Assembly: GCA_933210815.1 (NCBI GenBank)
Contig: OW119934.1
Span: 80,468,586 to 80,532,585 of the forward strand
Direction: 5' to 3'
Length of the DNA: 64,000 nucleotides
Origin: Meta bourneti
Lineage: Eukaryota; Arthropoda; Arachnida; Araneae; Tetragnathidae
Both the position numbers and the translations under genes were made by a program. The stretch's first letter is position 1; every line of letters starts with the position of its first letter. Under the pieces are notes generated by a model. The model ran no database searches, was not told where the DNA came from, and was given only the letters and a program-made list of their open reading frames with translations. Below are positions 1 to 12,238 of the stretch, one piece after another.

Positions 1-863
1 CAAATTAAAAGTCTACATATTGCTAAACTAATATACAACTGATAAAGTATCAATTACCTCCGAAAAATAAAAAATTAAATCGAACTTTTCAATGGCAGTG
101 GTATCAAACATCAAGAGTTGTCACAGTAGAAAATGTTATTTAACAGTAGTAGATGAAGTTAAAAGGCATAAAGTTATTTTGAAAAATCTTAAACATTTAA
201 ATTTTCATTCTTTAAACAAAATGCAATAGGAAACAATATTCAGAAAATATTTTTGAACATGGTAACATTAGAATATGATTTTCTAAATTCAAACTTTTCA
301 AACCTTTTTCTATAAGAAATATCAAAAATCTGAAATACTAGAGGAATATTGTATAGGATGTTCTACAATGTAGAAATGCATTATCTCATGAATATGTTTA
401 TTACTTAATTATATTGGAATTTATTTTTTAATTATATTCGAACTATGTAGTTGGAATTCTTCAAGATAAGAAAGGTGGAGGAAAAATTGAAATCAGAGAT
501 TAGTTTAAAAAAAGGATAAGTGGCCAAAATTATGAACATTGAAACCCCATATAAAGTTAGTAGTTAGTGAAAAAACTACAATATCTGAAATAGCATTCAA
601 AAGCTTATAGATCTATGCAAAATAAAACAGTAAAAAGAATAAGAGCATGTCTCCACAAGAAACAGTTCTAGTGAAAACTTGCTAAACCTGCCTGGGAACT
701 GATTTTAAAAAGTATTAAACATTTTACATGATCCCAATCATCTGACATGAGATTTATTGCACTCCTGAACAAATGTGGAAGTTTATCTCACCTTGAAATT
801 GTCAACTTCAGAGTGATGTTTTCAACTTAAACAATTACATTAATGCAGTAGTAGCTTCCGTAC
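1..863. other. AT-rich non-coding stretch
   Basis: I see no supportable gene, RNA or repeat in this stretch. If the weak exon at 864-911 is real, this is the next intron of the minus-strand gene. Confidence 0.4.
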
Positions 864-911
864 CTTAAGATTCAGGAGAAAAATTCCATTCAAGAAACAG
901 CCTCCAGCAAA
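864..911 (-). CDS. Possible small exon of the unidentified minus-strand gene
   Basis: Read on the minus strand, a 48-base open segment (16 codons, beginning Phe-Ala-Gly-Gly-Cys) sits between an acceptor-like stretch ending in CAG and a GTACGG donor. It is in phase 0, which matches the phase in which the exon at 4118-4202 ends. This is weak evidence: the segment is short, the donor is not canonical beyond GT, and I recognise no domain. It is listed because the phase agrees with the upstream chain of exons. Confidence 0.3.
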
Positions 912-2410
912 CTGAATTTTACTCAAAAAACATACCTGTATTTTTGGTCACATTGAGACGTCCCATACCTGCAGACTTGAGAAAAAATGGAAGATATACC
1001 CAAAAATTTAGAATAAGCTTGCTTAAAGGGAATAATGTGTAAATTAAAAATATTTTGATTAATAGATAATCATTTTCATGTCTAAAACTTGTGTGGTTGC
1101 CCCATATGGCAGTGGAATGCCCCATGTAAGAACAAAGTAATGGCAGATTTAACAAGTATGCAGCTGAGTGTTAATTAAGATTTTGTTATGTAAAGAAATA
1201 AAAGGGTAAGCAATCAAAAAAAAGGAACTTTAATTAGTTCCAATGTAGAATTTATAATTGTAAAAACAAAAAATTCTGGAGTTTTCAGAGCGTTTAAATT
1301 AAAAGTTCAAAGCATACATTTATAGAAAAACTAATTAAAATATCTCTAATTTAGATAACATTCCTCTTATAGCTTGAATCATACACATCTTAAGTTATCT
1401 CATCCAAGAATCTTTAGTTTCATAATGGAATTTCAAAGATCTTTCAAATAAAGTAAATAAAGTGAGTGTTAATATTTATAACTCACTTTCTCTCAGGAAC
1501 CATTTTGGGCCGATATTGAAGAAAATTTTCATTTTCAAATGTATGAAAAGCACCAGTGCTTCACCACAACAACACAGCTATTAGGAAAATCCAGTAATAA
1601 AATTACAATGTACTCTTACTATATTTTAATAGAGCATGAATCCAGCATGAGCTCTGAATAATCCAGATACATTTAAATTAAATACGAAATATATTTTGTT
1701 ACATATTCTTTGATAAACAGGGTGTGAAGAAATTATGATATTTAAATTTAAAAAATCAGATTGATTTGATTTAAATCAGATTGATTTAAATTGGGGTTTT
1801 GTGATTTTAATTAATTCGTTGCCCCCACAAGTTTAAATTTGTTGGACATGATATGGAATTCAGTGTAGTTTCTAGATGATTTTAATTTATATTAAACATT
1901 AATATACAGTCAAACCTTGTTAAGAGGAATTTTCAAGGGACCATAAAAAATTTGTATTAACTGTAGCTTGTGTAATGTGAATTCAGAAAAAAAGCATTAT
2001 TTCACCAATAAAATATTAACGTATTCACAAAATATTAATGTATTCACATTACTTACTGTACAATTCTTAGCTCAATAAATAATATTCTTCATCACATGAT
2101 TCTTCACATATGAAATACAGATGATTTTTGATTATAAAGATGATTCTTGATTATACAGATGATTCTTGATTATACAGAACTCTTGATTATAAAATGATTC
2201 TTGATTATACAGATAATTCTTGATTGTACAGATGTTTCCTGATTACAGGTAATTCCTGATTATACAATTTTTGTCTTGAAATCGTTGTTATTGATTTGTG
2301 TTTTTTTCGTGTCACTCTTTAAGAAAATCTTTGATGCAGTCAATGTTGTTTAATTGAGCAGATGAATGTTCACTGCCTAACAAAAAGTGGTAAACAATTT
2401 CTAAGTCAGC
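912..2410. other. Intron or intergenic DNA with a short minisatellite
   Basis: AT-rich DNA without a convincing gene. Around 1740-1795 there is a small repeat of the kind GATTTAAATCAGATT. The tandem array at 2095-2265 is listed separately. Confidence 0.4.
2095..2265. repeat. Minisatellite, about 20-bp unit
   Basis: Roughly eight imperfect copies of GATTCTTGATTATACAGAT follow one another head to tail, with single-base changes and small indels between copies. This is seen directly in the sequence; no function is implied. Confidence 0.75.
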
Positions 2411-3022
2411 AAAATTTTAAAGCAAGTGGTGTTGGTGGATCAGTGTCATCAGGGAGGAGCCTGACTCAGACAACACAAAATGCTAGTTTTCTACGCATGA
2501 GCAGCAGAACGATAAATAATGCTCACACACTCCCCAAAACACCATATTAAACACGAAGTGAAAAGAAAGGCGACCATTTCTATAGAAAAAATTATTATAA
2601 AGACAGATTGAAAACAAAACGACAAACACAATGCTGAACCGTTCAACACAGTATGAATAAAAGCGAACTGACTTACTTACCCAATATTACGCTGTACTGT
2701 TCCAAGCTGCATGAAGACAGCTATAAAATGTTACGCTTCATTGGGTAAGTCAGATTGCTTTTATTCTTCATATGGTGTGGAACGGTTAACCTTGTGTTTG
2801 TCATTTTGTTTTCAATCTGTCTTTTTGACATGTTAATTTTTGTACAGAAATGGTTACCTTGCTTTTCACATATTGTTTAATATGGTGTTTGGGTAAGTGT
2901 ATGAGCATTACTTAGCATTCTGCTGCTCATGTGTAGAAAACACCATTTTGTGTTGTCTGGGTCAGATTCCTTCCTGATGACGCCGTGATCCACCAACAAC
3001 ACTCGCTTTTTTAAATTTTCTT
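2411..3022. mobile_element. Foldback MITE with about 280-bp arms
   Basis: The left arm (about 2411-2695) is the imperfect reverse complement of the right arm (about 2747-3022). They flank a loop of about 50 bp containing CTGTACTGTTCCAAGC. Matching blocks include the CACCATATTAAACA, GACAGATTGAAAACAAAACGAC and TTACCCAAT stretches of the left arm. A partial copy of the right arm lies at 15598-15690, so this is a dispersed family. The short open frames inside it are by-products of the repeat. Confidence 0.75.
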
Positions 3023-4117
3023 TAAAGTTTCCTTTACTTGAATTATTATCTTACTCACCATATTAAGTCTTGCATCTTTAGCGCACATACATGGAGTTCT
3101 GCTTGTTTAATGTTTCCACATTTTTTAGCTTTTTTCTGTTTTGCACTTTTTAGATTTTTATTAAGAGTTATTAAAGTTTTTATCTTATCTTTGGATTATG
3201 TTATATGTGTGTGTGTGTCCCTTATTAAATATATATTTCCTACCACCTAATTTCTTTAAAAATCCCATTTTATAAAAGGGCTTCCTGGTAAAAAACTATT
3301 GTGAATAACCATTGACAGATTTCTTAGACATGAAAAGCAAGTTAATTTCATTTGTGTTTTAAGTAGTTCATTTTCTTGTAGCATAATAATGGTCTATTCA
3401 TTTCAATTTTTCAAAAATTTTTGTTTAATACATACAATTTCTCTCTGCAATACAATAGTTTGTTTGTCACTCTATTGTCATTTTTTATACACAAGGGCTA
3501 ATTATAGACTGGGGCCATGGTTAAAGTGGATTTCAAACCACTACAAACATCCATGGTCTTACCAGGATTTGAACAGGGCCAAAGGCCATAGCAATGCAAC
3601 GTGAATTCAAGAATTCACATGTCAGGAATTATTTTTAGTAAAAATTTGCAAGCTGCCTTTATACTGGGTAACTAAAAGCAAATACAATAACTTTTGTATT
3701 AAAATTAATAGTATTTGACAGTCAAACAAGTTTGGGGATCACTGACCCAGAGTTGCATCAAGACAACTCAATCAATTCATTTGTGTTTTTCTGATTTGGT
3801 TTTCTCTTGATTATCTTAAAAAAGAAATTTGTATCTATTTATATTTAATCAAGATTAGTTTAATATGATGTGGTCCAAGTAGCACCTTCAACATCTTAAT
3901 GTGGCCCTCTACTGAAAAAGTTTGGAGACCCTTGATTTAAACAATTTTTTTAATAAATCAAGAGTTAATATAAAGAGAGCATGAAATCAAAAATAAATAA
4001 CCACAATATGAATTTCTAGAAAAATTTAATAAATTGAAAATGAAAAACAGCTGTTTTTATTTAGCAATAGAAAGCTGAAAAATAATTAAAAAGTAAATTT
4101 CAAATTAAATAAATTAC
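3023..4117. other. Non-coding intron DNA with a MITE fragment
   Basis: No gene seen. A hAT-type MITE fragment may lie at about 3727-3925, where GTTTGGGGATCACTGACCC faces AAGTTTGGAGACCCTTGA. There is a short (GT)n run near 3207. Confidence 0.35.
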
Positions 4118-4202
4118 CTCTTCAACATGGAATTTATAAAACTCATTTATCCACTGCATTAAATCTCTACGCCTAGGATAATAAGCATCTTCAAACAAGT
4201 CT
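4118..4202 (-). CDS. Exon of the unidentified minus-strand gene
   Basis: The minus strand reads 28 codons plus one leading base between an acceptor (TTTTTCAG) and a GTAATT donor. The leading base completes an Arg codon with the AG that ends the exon at 14302-14433, and the exon ends in phase 0. The peptide is charged and aromatic-rich, with three consecutive Arg followed by a Trp-Ile-Asn-Glu-Phe-Tyr-Lys-Phe stretch, which suggests a helical domain. I do not recognise the protein family. The gene chain is supported by consistent phases over six exons. Confidence 0.6.
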
Positions 4203-4560
4203 CTGAAAAATTCATAAAAAGAAAAGATTAAATAAAATTTAAAATCTTATAATTAAATAAAAATAATATTTTTAGATAAATAAACATGTTTAAGCAATAA
4301 AGAGGCAAAATTTGATAGGCACAGATGGTTCGAGTTTTGTTATTTTTGTCGGTAATCTTTCATACCAAGAATTTCCAATCATTCTAAGCTCCACCTCCAT
4401 AGAGGAAGGACATGTTTTTGGGGCAATCCCAGTCTCTTTGAGTGTAAGCTCGAAATAATTAGCAATATATTGCTTGTTACTAATTGTCTTCCTTTAGCCC
4501 TTTTCAGGGCGGACAATTAAGTGACTATTTAGTATAAGAGTATGAGAACAGTGTTGACAG
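4203..4560. other. Intron DNA left of the LINE remnant
   Basis: No coding signal of its own. It lies between the 4.1-kb exon and the degenerate LINE that begins near 4.56 kb. Confidence 0.35.
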
Positions 4561-4947
4561 ATTTCCACTGAGATGGAAGGTGTACAAATAAAGAATGCAC
4601 CAGCAGAATACAATTGGATTCGTGAAGCATCATATGACCTCTCTAAATGTGGATTGGACATAAGTGAACTTAACCTCGGAGAAGGTTATATATTTATGCT
4701 TAAATCACTGGTGGAGGGCAGTGATTCCCAACTGACGCTGAAGTCCTGAGGAGCAAGCTAGCCCAATTAAATGAACAAGGAGCATCTACAGGATAAGTCC
4801 TTGTTTATTTCTAAATTTATTAAGATGTCTATAGTTGAGAATAAGAAGTGACAAAAGGAAATTATGTTAAAAATGTTAAGCCTTACAAAAAGCCCAATGT
4901 TACTGTTGAGCCTAATTCACCAAATAAAATTGTTGTGAAACAACGAA

Positions 4948-5397
4948 ATGGATGATGACGTAGGCAAGGAATTTCAAGCTGCATTCAAAATACCCCTTAT
5001 TATCATGAACCTAACTGAAAACTATAAGATCTTGCTTGAGCGCATCAAGAACCTCGTTAGCAGCAAAATTGTTGGCCTGTTATCCTGCGAGATGCTCAAC
5101 ACATACCAGAACTCAGAAGATGAGCAACGACAAATAACCAAGTATCTCGATGAGAATAAGATGTATTATTTTTCTAGATCAAGGAAGGATGACCGACCTA
5201 TTAAGGTTGTTATTAAAGGCCTCCGAACCTGCACACAGCGTGAAGGCATAAAGCAGGAATTAATTAAGCTAGGATATGAAGAGGATCAACTTAAAAGGTT
5301 CAAGGATAGTGTTGGAATCGGTCTCAAACCTCCAATTATAGTGCCGTGTGGGGCACATCAATATAGAAGAATATGTAAATCTTTGAATGTATATAAG
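4948..5397 (+). pseudogene. LINE ORF1 (gag-like, PRE_C2HC-type) fragment
   Basis: An open frame of 150 codons contains a segment of the form Tyr-Tyr-Phe-x9-Arg-Pro-Ile-Lys-Val-Val-Ile-Lys-Gly-Leu, followed about 12 residues later by Ile-Lys-x-Glu-Leu-x-x-Leu-Gly-Tyr (about residues 70-107). This is the pattern of the region before the zinc knuckles in the nucleic-acid-binding ORF1 proteins of Jockey and X elements. Its stop codon lies at the first bases of the candidate copia LTR, so the frame is cut by that insertion. The zinc-knuckle part resumes beyond 7940. It is a dead fragment. Confidence 0.6.
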
Positions 5398-5522
5398 TGA
5401 TAAGATTGGGGATCATGATCTGATCAGACTTCTTGTATGTTTTTAAACCATAAGACTTGGTCACGTAATAAAATTTATTTTTAATGTATAAAAACTCTGT
5501 CTTCAATCGATAAAACCCAACA
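5398..5522 (+). repeat. Candidate 5' LTR of the copia element
   Basis: The segment starts TGATAAG and ends AACA, contains AATAAA and a GTATAAAA box, and is followed one base later by TTGGTTATGGGCC. That sequence matches the copia primer-binding site, which pairs with an internal part of initiator tRNA-Met. The LTR is short (125 bp) and no 3' LTR was found, so the left boundary is inferred. Confidence 0.45.
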
Positions 5523-5582
5523 ATTGGTTATGGGCCTCAGACCTTAAGCTGAACCTGAATTCTGCCACTACCGGTATCCAGT

Positions 5583-7940
5583 ATGATGGGTATTCAAGAA
5601 ATGTCCATGTTTTCCTTCCCGAAGTTATCGGATTTCAACTATGCCACGTGGAAGACGGACATGAAGGTATTGCTAATGGACCGGAACTGCTGGGAATTTA
5701 TCACTAAAACGGAACCTCTATTATTGGAAGATGCTCCAGAACAAGAAAAAAGAGACTATCGTTATAGGAAGCAGAGGACATACACAACTATCTACCAGGG
5801 CATAGACAGAAAATATCAAGTCTTAATTTCATCTACTGAGGACGGTAAGGAAGCCTGGGATATATTAAAGACCAACTTTGAACCAGCATCTAGAGCACGA
5901 TTGGCAGGCCTTGTGGACGAGTTCTTTTCAATCCGCTACCAGCCGGACGACGAATCCATTGGACTCTTCTGCAAACGAGTGCATGAGAAGCTGTTACAGA
6001 TAAAAGAAGGTGGATTCGAAATCCCAGACCTCTTAGTTTGCTTTCAACTAATAAGACATTTGCCTCACGAATACGATAATCTGGTACAACTGCTATACAG
6101 GATGGATGACAACGAGTTCACGCTAGACAATTTGTCTAAACATTTAATAACAGAATCCAGCCGGATCGACCTGAAGCGGAAGGACGAAGACACAAAATTA
6201 AGTATCGTGGCCGATGCTTATGCTACAAGAAACAAGTCATCTAGATACAAGGAGACACGGGCGTCTACTCCTGATCACAGCAGATGCGTACTGGACCCTG
6301 AATTAATTCCTTCAAGCCCAAGAAAGTCGACAGTTTGTCGTATGGGGCCGCGACCATTCTGCAACTACTGCAAAAAGTCGGGACATTACGAATCGAAGTG
6401 CTTCAAGAAATGCAATCGGCAGAAACCTGGTGGTGAATTATTTTATATGGAGGACAATCCAAAAACTGATCTTCAACGTGCCTATGCAGTTTCAAATTTT
6501 CCAAATGAAAGACCGAGGGAATTTCTCATTGATTCTGCTGCAACTGCTCACTTCTGTAAAGAACGTGATATGTTTACGACATTCAGAAAACTACCACCAC
6601 AGAAGATCCTAGTCGGAGACAAGGACAGCACCTCGGAAGTATTAGGTATGGGCGATATTCAATTTACAGTTTTAGATAGAAACAGAAATTATGATATAAC
6701 TTTAAAAGATGTGTTATACTCGCCTATTATGAGAAGAAATTTAATTAGTGGTGCTCGTATTGACCTTGTGGGAAACCAAATTAAATGGGGAAATAACAAA
6801 ATGATTATTTATAATAGTTATAATAAATATTTGTTTACTGTTCCCAGAATTGGAAAATTGTATATCTTAAAAGGTTATCCCAAGATTAAAAATTATACAT
6901 ATGTAACTGGTTTAGATCTAGAAAAAGCCCACCGTAGGTTTTGTCATGTTAACATGCCCTTAATTGAAAATATGAGTAAAATTAATTGTGTAAAAGGAAT
7001 TGAAAAACTTAATTGTAAAAATATAGATAAAAATTGTAAGATTTGTGCTATTGCTAAATCCACTAGAATATCCTTAAAAAGAAACTATATGTACGAAAGG
7101 AAAACTAAAAATGTTTTGGAAAGGATCCATATGGATTTGTGGGGTCCTGCTCCAGTTAACTCTCTAGGTGGAAACAAATACTTTTTATCTATTATTGATG
7201 ATTTTTCACGTAAAGTAACTGTTTATATTATTCGAAATAAGAATGACGTTTTTGATTACTTTAAAAAATACTTGGTTAAAGCTGAAAGACAGCTAAATGT
7301 TAAGTTAAAATGTGTCCGAACTGACAATGGTTTAGAATTTTGTCACAAAGAATTTAAAAAGTTTTTAAATGATCTAGGAATAAAAATCGAAAGAACTTCA
7401 ACTTATACCCCTGAACAAAATGTCATTGCAGAAAGGTTCAATAGAACAGCCATGGATTGTGTCAGAGCTATGCTTCAAGACAGTGGTTTACAACCACAAT
7501 TTTGGTCAGAAGCACTTTTAGCATTTATTCACACTAAAAATAGATGCGAACACAAATTAACTGAGGGTATATCTCCTAACGAAATATGGACTGGTTTCAA
7601 ACCATCAGTAAAACATTTTAGAATTTTTGGCTCTTTGGCATATGTTCATATTACTAAAATACAGAGAAATAAATTACAACCCAGAGCAAAACTTGGTATT
7701 TTGACAGGATATGGTTTGAAAACTAAAGGTTACAGAATATATATCCCAAACGAGAAGAGAATAGTTGAAACAGTCCATGTTCATATCGACGAAAGTAAGA
7801 AAGCTGTTGATGTACTATTTGGTAAAAACTTTGAGTACGTTTCTTTCGATCTTAATTCTAATATTCCTATTTATCAATCAAATGAAAATATAAAAGTAAA
7901 ATCGGAAAGTGAAACTCAAGTTTTAGATTCTAAAACCTGA
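5583..7940 (+). pseudogene. Ty1/copia gag-protease-integrase, truncated before reverse transcriptase
   Basis: An open frame of 785 codons has domains in copia order. The gag region comes first, then a CCHC zinc knuckle (C260, C263, H268, C273). An aspartic protease follows with Asp-Ser-Ala-Ala at 317-320. Next is the integrase zinc-binding region (near residues 450-490) and then the catalytic core, with a Met-Asp-Leu-Trp-Gly-Pro motif, an Arg-Thr-Asp-Asn-Gly motif and a Glu in the Ala-Glu-Arg-Phe-Asn motif. The frame ends soon after the integrase; reverse transcriptase and RNase H, about 500 residues in family members, are missing. The sequence beyond the stop returns to LINE ORF1, so this is a 3'-truncated copy inserted in the LINE. 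Confidence 0.85.
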
Positions 7941-10100
7941 GTTTCCCTTAACCATCTTTCAATTCCACCTCCTTCCCATTGAACAGTCGGGGGAAATTTA
8001 TGCCTAAACTTGACGAATTCATGCACCTGATTGTCAAGGCGGAGAAATTCTTAAGCAAACAGGGAGTCCAGCACTGCTATAACTGCCGAATTTAACCATA
8101 CATCAGTCAAGTGTTGGATGCCACCCAAATAAGTAATCTTCAGGGATAAACAAATCTGCAAATTGTTCAAACATGACGACCAATCCTAAGTGTACCAATT
8201 ACCAAGAGGCACACATGGCTACCTTATATAATATACCATATAAGAGATACCTTAAGTTCCCCAAGCTAAAGCTCAAAACATTGAAAACTAAGCCTACCGT
8301 GCAGTGTCTCATATGCCCAAGTGGCTAGGCCAGCTCTCCTACCAACACCCTTCCAGTGTCGCAACCTGACCAGACTTTTTGCTGAGAAGCCTTTCGGAGT
8401 TGATCCTACATCGTTGCCAGCGGACTGTGTTTATATTATTCGGCGCCAGCGAGGCACATAAATTTGTTGCGCTTCGAGATGTGTATACTTTCTTCGGGAG
8501 GCGAAAGCAGACGCTCGTGAGATCGGTTCAAGTGTAGAACATTAAAAACTCTCTTTTGTGGACTAACTATGCTTTTTCGTTTGACATGTCGGGAGCCATA
8601 TATGTAAGTTTATACTATTAAATTATTTTTGATATAATTAGCTATACTTTACTCTCTCCAAAAAGTAACTAGAAAACAAATTCCAAGTATTAAGAAGCAG
8701 ATAAAAAAGACTGGTAGTTTTTTAACGTTGATGATCTGCTATATCCAGGTATCTACAGTTGGACTGTGAATGTTGCAGCCTGAAATCCCACTCAGACCGG
8801 TGCATCGATTCCTCCCATAGGCGAACTTTTGCAGCTCTTCGAACTAATGAAGGAAATACAGGGTTTTTAGCTCAATCAGCAATGCACCGTAACTCTTAAA
8901 TCAGCTTAGGAACTGCAATAGCACTGCTGACAAATTGTTCTGATCAATATTAATTTTACAACACTGCAACATAATGTGCAGCCTAGCAACAGGTCGGAAA
9001 CTGCTACTGAATGCGTGTGGTAGCAAAATCCATGAGTTATAAGTATTTGTACATGAGCATGCTCCTTGGAGCCCTTTTAGTACAGGAAACATTCCTTAAA
9101 GCTGGCAAAACCATCTCACTGCCAAATTATATTTTCCAGTGCACCCAGGTCCGTTGGCTGCAGAGGTGGCACCAGAATTTACATAAAACACACTATTCCA
9201 CATTATAGAGAAACATCTAGATTACACATACTTGAAGCAACTGTTATTACTGTTATATTACACTCCCTACCTCCCATTGCACTTGTGTCCACCTATGTAC
9301 ATAACAGGCACTGATCACCTAGACATGGGACTTTGAATCCCTACTTGGAATTAATAATTCCATAATCATAGCTTTAGACATGAATGCATACCACCGACAA
9401 TGGAACTGCAGCAACACTAATAGACAAGGAACACAACTCTATTCCTTAGTAACTAATGCAGGTTAGGAGATTGCTGCACCTGAAAAACCCACCCGTTATG
9501 GACCCACTAATGCATTGACAATTGACCCGACATTGATTAAGAACATGAGTTATCATCGCGCTATTAAATCGCTCTCAGAGCTTTCCAGTGACCACAACCC
9601 TGTCATATTGTTCTTTGACACACAAGTGAAATCTAACCAAGGAAGAGTATTTTGACCTAACTGGAAGAAATTCTGATTCATTGTATGACTTCCATACACA
9701 ACACCTCATATCTCTTATGAATGCATCATCTCCTCAGGCGCTTAGCTCCTATACCGAAGAGTTCACACCCACCAGTGCATATCATGAGACTGGACGAGTC
9801 GTGCACGAAAACCAGGCAGCCCTCCAGACCTCCCAACTAAGAAATCTTAAAATTAAAAACAAAATCAAAGACTTGGCAAGGTACTAGACCCAAATGACAA
9901 GAGAATCATAAATCAAGTTCAACAGAAGTTCAACTCTTTACATAAATATACACAAGTCATAGACTGATTACATTACATCACTTCACTGTCTGCAGTCTGT
10001 CTCTAGAGAAACGAAGAAATTCAAGAAATCTAGCACATGCAATCCACCCTTTAAAGGCCAGCTAGTATTGCCTACACTGACACTGAAAAAACAGCTATCA
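7941..10100 (+). pseudogene. Degenerate LINE continuation (zinc knuckle and endonuclease remnants)
   Basis: No intact frame survives. A Cys-x2-Cys-x4-His-x4-Cys knuckle can be made out near 8075-8120 only across a frameshift. An endonuclease-like segment is at 9500-9650. The stretch at 8430-8580 (GGCGCCAGCGAGGCAC to CATTAAAAACTCTC) may be from another retroelement; I cannot place it. Confidence 0.45.
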
Positions 10101-10112
10101 GATAGTCTAGAG

Positions 10113-10685
10113 CAGGGGTATCAAACTCAATTAAAACACGGGCCATTTAATGCAACTGGCAAGATTCACGCGGGCCACATCACATTTACAAATTTTCTTA
10201 AAATTATATTTTGAAGTGAGGATTCAGGAATATGGATAGGATAATTAAAACACATTATGTAATTAAGTGAATTTAGGGTAATAATTTATAATATTGCTGT
10301 GTATAATTGCTTTTATTTAAACGTTTATTTAATTTAATGTATTTATAAAACTAAAATTAATTTTTTTTACAGGAAACATGCCAGCACTTTCCTCCTACTA
10401 GTTTTCCAATATCTGGATTCAAAGACTGAGAATAATCTTCATTATGGCAGATAGATGTTTATCAGTTAATCTTGATCTGTAGGACGTTTTATTTAATTTC
10501 ATGGACGAAAATAGTTGCTCACACATTTTTAACATGACGAAAATGTGTGTACGGTATTGCCTCGATCTCCACTAAGTGCTATTTTCTTCATAACATATTG
10601 TCTGTTTTCATTTTATTTTAGAGCATCGTGGGCCACAAAAAATTACCTCGGGGTCCACATGCGGCCCGCCAGTTTGACACCCCTG
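10113..10685. mobile_element. hAT-type MITE with perfect 8-bp target duplication
   Basis: The element starts CAGGGGTATCAAACTC and ends GAGTTTGACACCCCTG-like (CCAGTTTGACACCCCTG). It is flanked on both sides by GTCTAGAG (10105-10112 and 10686-10693). An 8-bp duplication and CAGGGG ends are typical of hAT elements. At 573 bp it has no transposase frame and is non-autonomous. It interrupts the LINE remnant. Confidence 0.88.
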
Positions 10686-10850
10686 GTCTAGAGCAACAAT
10701 TTCAAGAAAATGAAATGTTCAACCCAAACAAGGTTAAGCTAGTTAATGAGTCATTAAATGAATTTGTTAAATCTACATCTAATGAGTCTATTGAGCTTGC
10801 CAGACAGTTGGAGGTAATAGACTTGAAGATAACATAATCAGATGGTTTTT

Positions 10851-11935
10851 ATTTTACGATCTTCAGCACATACAAGGACAGAAATCAAAAAGTACATATC
10901 AGCAGACAAGTAAAAGTTACACTTGCGAAAATGCAAACTGAAACTAAGGAGTGTGAACAAACCGTAGTTCGCTTTTGAAACAGGAAAGGTTTGGCAAAGC
11001 GTAAAATGTGATTTCTCTACAACAAGCCTGTTGAAAGTGGTGGCGTTTTTCAAGAAGCCACAGCATACTCCCTCCTCAGTGTCCACGATACACAGAAGCG
11101 AACTGCAAAATGAACTGTTTGTCAGATCAGGTTGTTAAGTTTGTCTGAGAGTTTGACACTGCTGGTGTTGTCACATGTGGGTGGGTGATAGAGTATCAAC
11201 AGCAGATATTTAAAAGAACTTGACCTAAAATTTAAAATAGCAAGTCTTGCATCTAATAACTAATATCATAACTAAGCCCAAGATTTTTAAGTTTTTAAAA
11301 TCAGAGGTTAGGTTTTTCAACTAATATTTTAGGTTTTTATAGGTTCGAACAAAAATTCACTTTAAATCATATCTCAGGATTAACACTTTTTCATTGATTT
11401 GACACAATTTTTAAACCATGTACTCAAATTTTTGGTACATACCATCACAAAATTTGCAATTTATCAGAGATCAAGTGGGATAACAACCAATTGTACAATA
11501 TTAATTTGATAATTAACGGAGCATAACTAAACATACTTAAAATCAGCTCCAGAATTTGTAATAACAGTTAATGCTGGAGTTTTTTCAAAATGGAGCAAGA
11601 CTGATCAAATACTAGTATTGACATTAACAGAATACAAATTTGGATTCAACATCTGAAACAGAAGACATTAGAATTCTCCATTAGACTGTGTCAACAAATT
11701 CATCGATGCACAGCCCTGTTCTTGTGATTTGCAAAAAACTATCCCTTTCGACCCTCACTGTTTACAGATCTAATTGAGCCTTTGTGTAGGAAAAAGTATT
11801 GTAGAGCCAAACTTAACTTTCTGTAAGCATAAATAATTTCTTACATTGAATATTGAATCTATATTTAAATTAAGAGTGACATTGAATAATCAAATACATT
11901 CGTAAAGCCCCGGTGATCTTCAAATTAAATTCGTT
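10851..11935. other. Intron DNA without a recognised gene
   Basis: A minus-strand open frame at 10838-11086 has no recognisable domain. Nothing else can be supported here. Confidence 0.35.
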
Positions 11936-11939
11936 CAGT

Positions 11940-12238
11940 TCATTGGTGGTAGTTAGTTAATTAACGTCACACTGGAGCACCACAACAGGCTATTGGCGAA
12001 GGTCCAGAATCAATCCTGAAGGAAAGGATCGAGGACAATGCCTCGTAATTTTGAACCATGGTCAAACGACGAAAACAAATGAGCTCTGGGAACCCACTCT
12101 TCAAACTTCTACACCATGACAGATTTAAAGAGAATCAGCCCCAAAAGATCTTTGGCTGGACCGAGTTTCGAACTTGCAACCCTCCGGTTGCTAATCCATT
12201 GCTCTTCAAACTGGGCTACCATGGCCCCAGTTGAGTGG
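11940..12238 (-). mobile_element. tRNA-derived SINE
   Basis: On the minus strand the head (12238 to about 12155) reads like a tRNA. It has an A-box-like TAGCCCAGTTTGAAGAGC and a B-box GGTTGCAAGTTCGAAACTC. The 3' tail reads GCTCCAGTGTGACGTTAATT. Tail-like pieces recur at 28655-28690, 30078-30124, 51600-51640 and 52812-52855, so this is a dispersed family. Confidence 0.7.

Larger units (their letters stand above)
4560..10850 (+). mobile_element. Jockey-like non-LTR retrotransposon remnant, split by later insertions
   Basis: Pieces of one LINE appear in order on the plus strand. ORF1 (4948-5397) is followed, after an inserted copia element, by a broken zinc-knuckle stretch near 8075-8120. Next comes an endonuclease-like stretch near 9500-9650 with a Ser-Glu-Leu-Ser-Ser-Asp-His-Asn-Pro-Val motif, the EN-domain end of Jockey-type elements. 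After a hAT MITE, a fragment at about 10690-10836 resembles the linker before the reverse transcriptase. Stops and frameshifts are frequent and no RT is present. The order of insertion is LINE first, then copia and the MITE. Confidence 0.6.

Noticed and set aside
1497..1650. Plus-strand open stretch after a TTTCTCTCAG acceptor-like site
   Set aside because: The frame is only about 46 codons long with no matching donor. It is on the opposite strand from the nearby gene and shows no domain.
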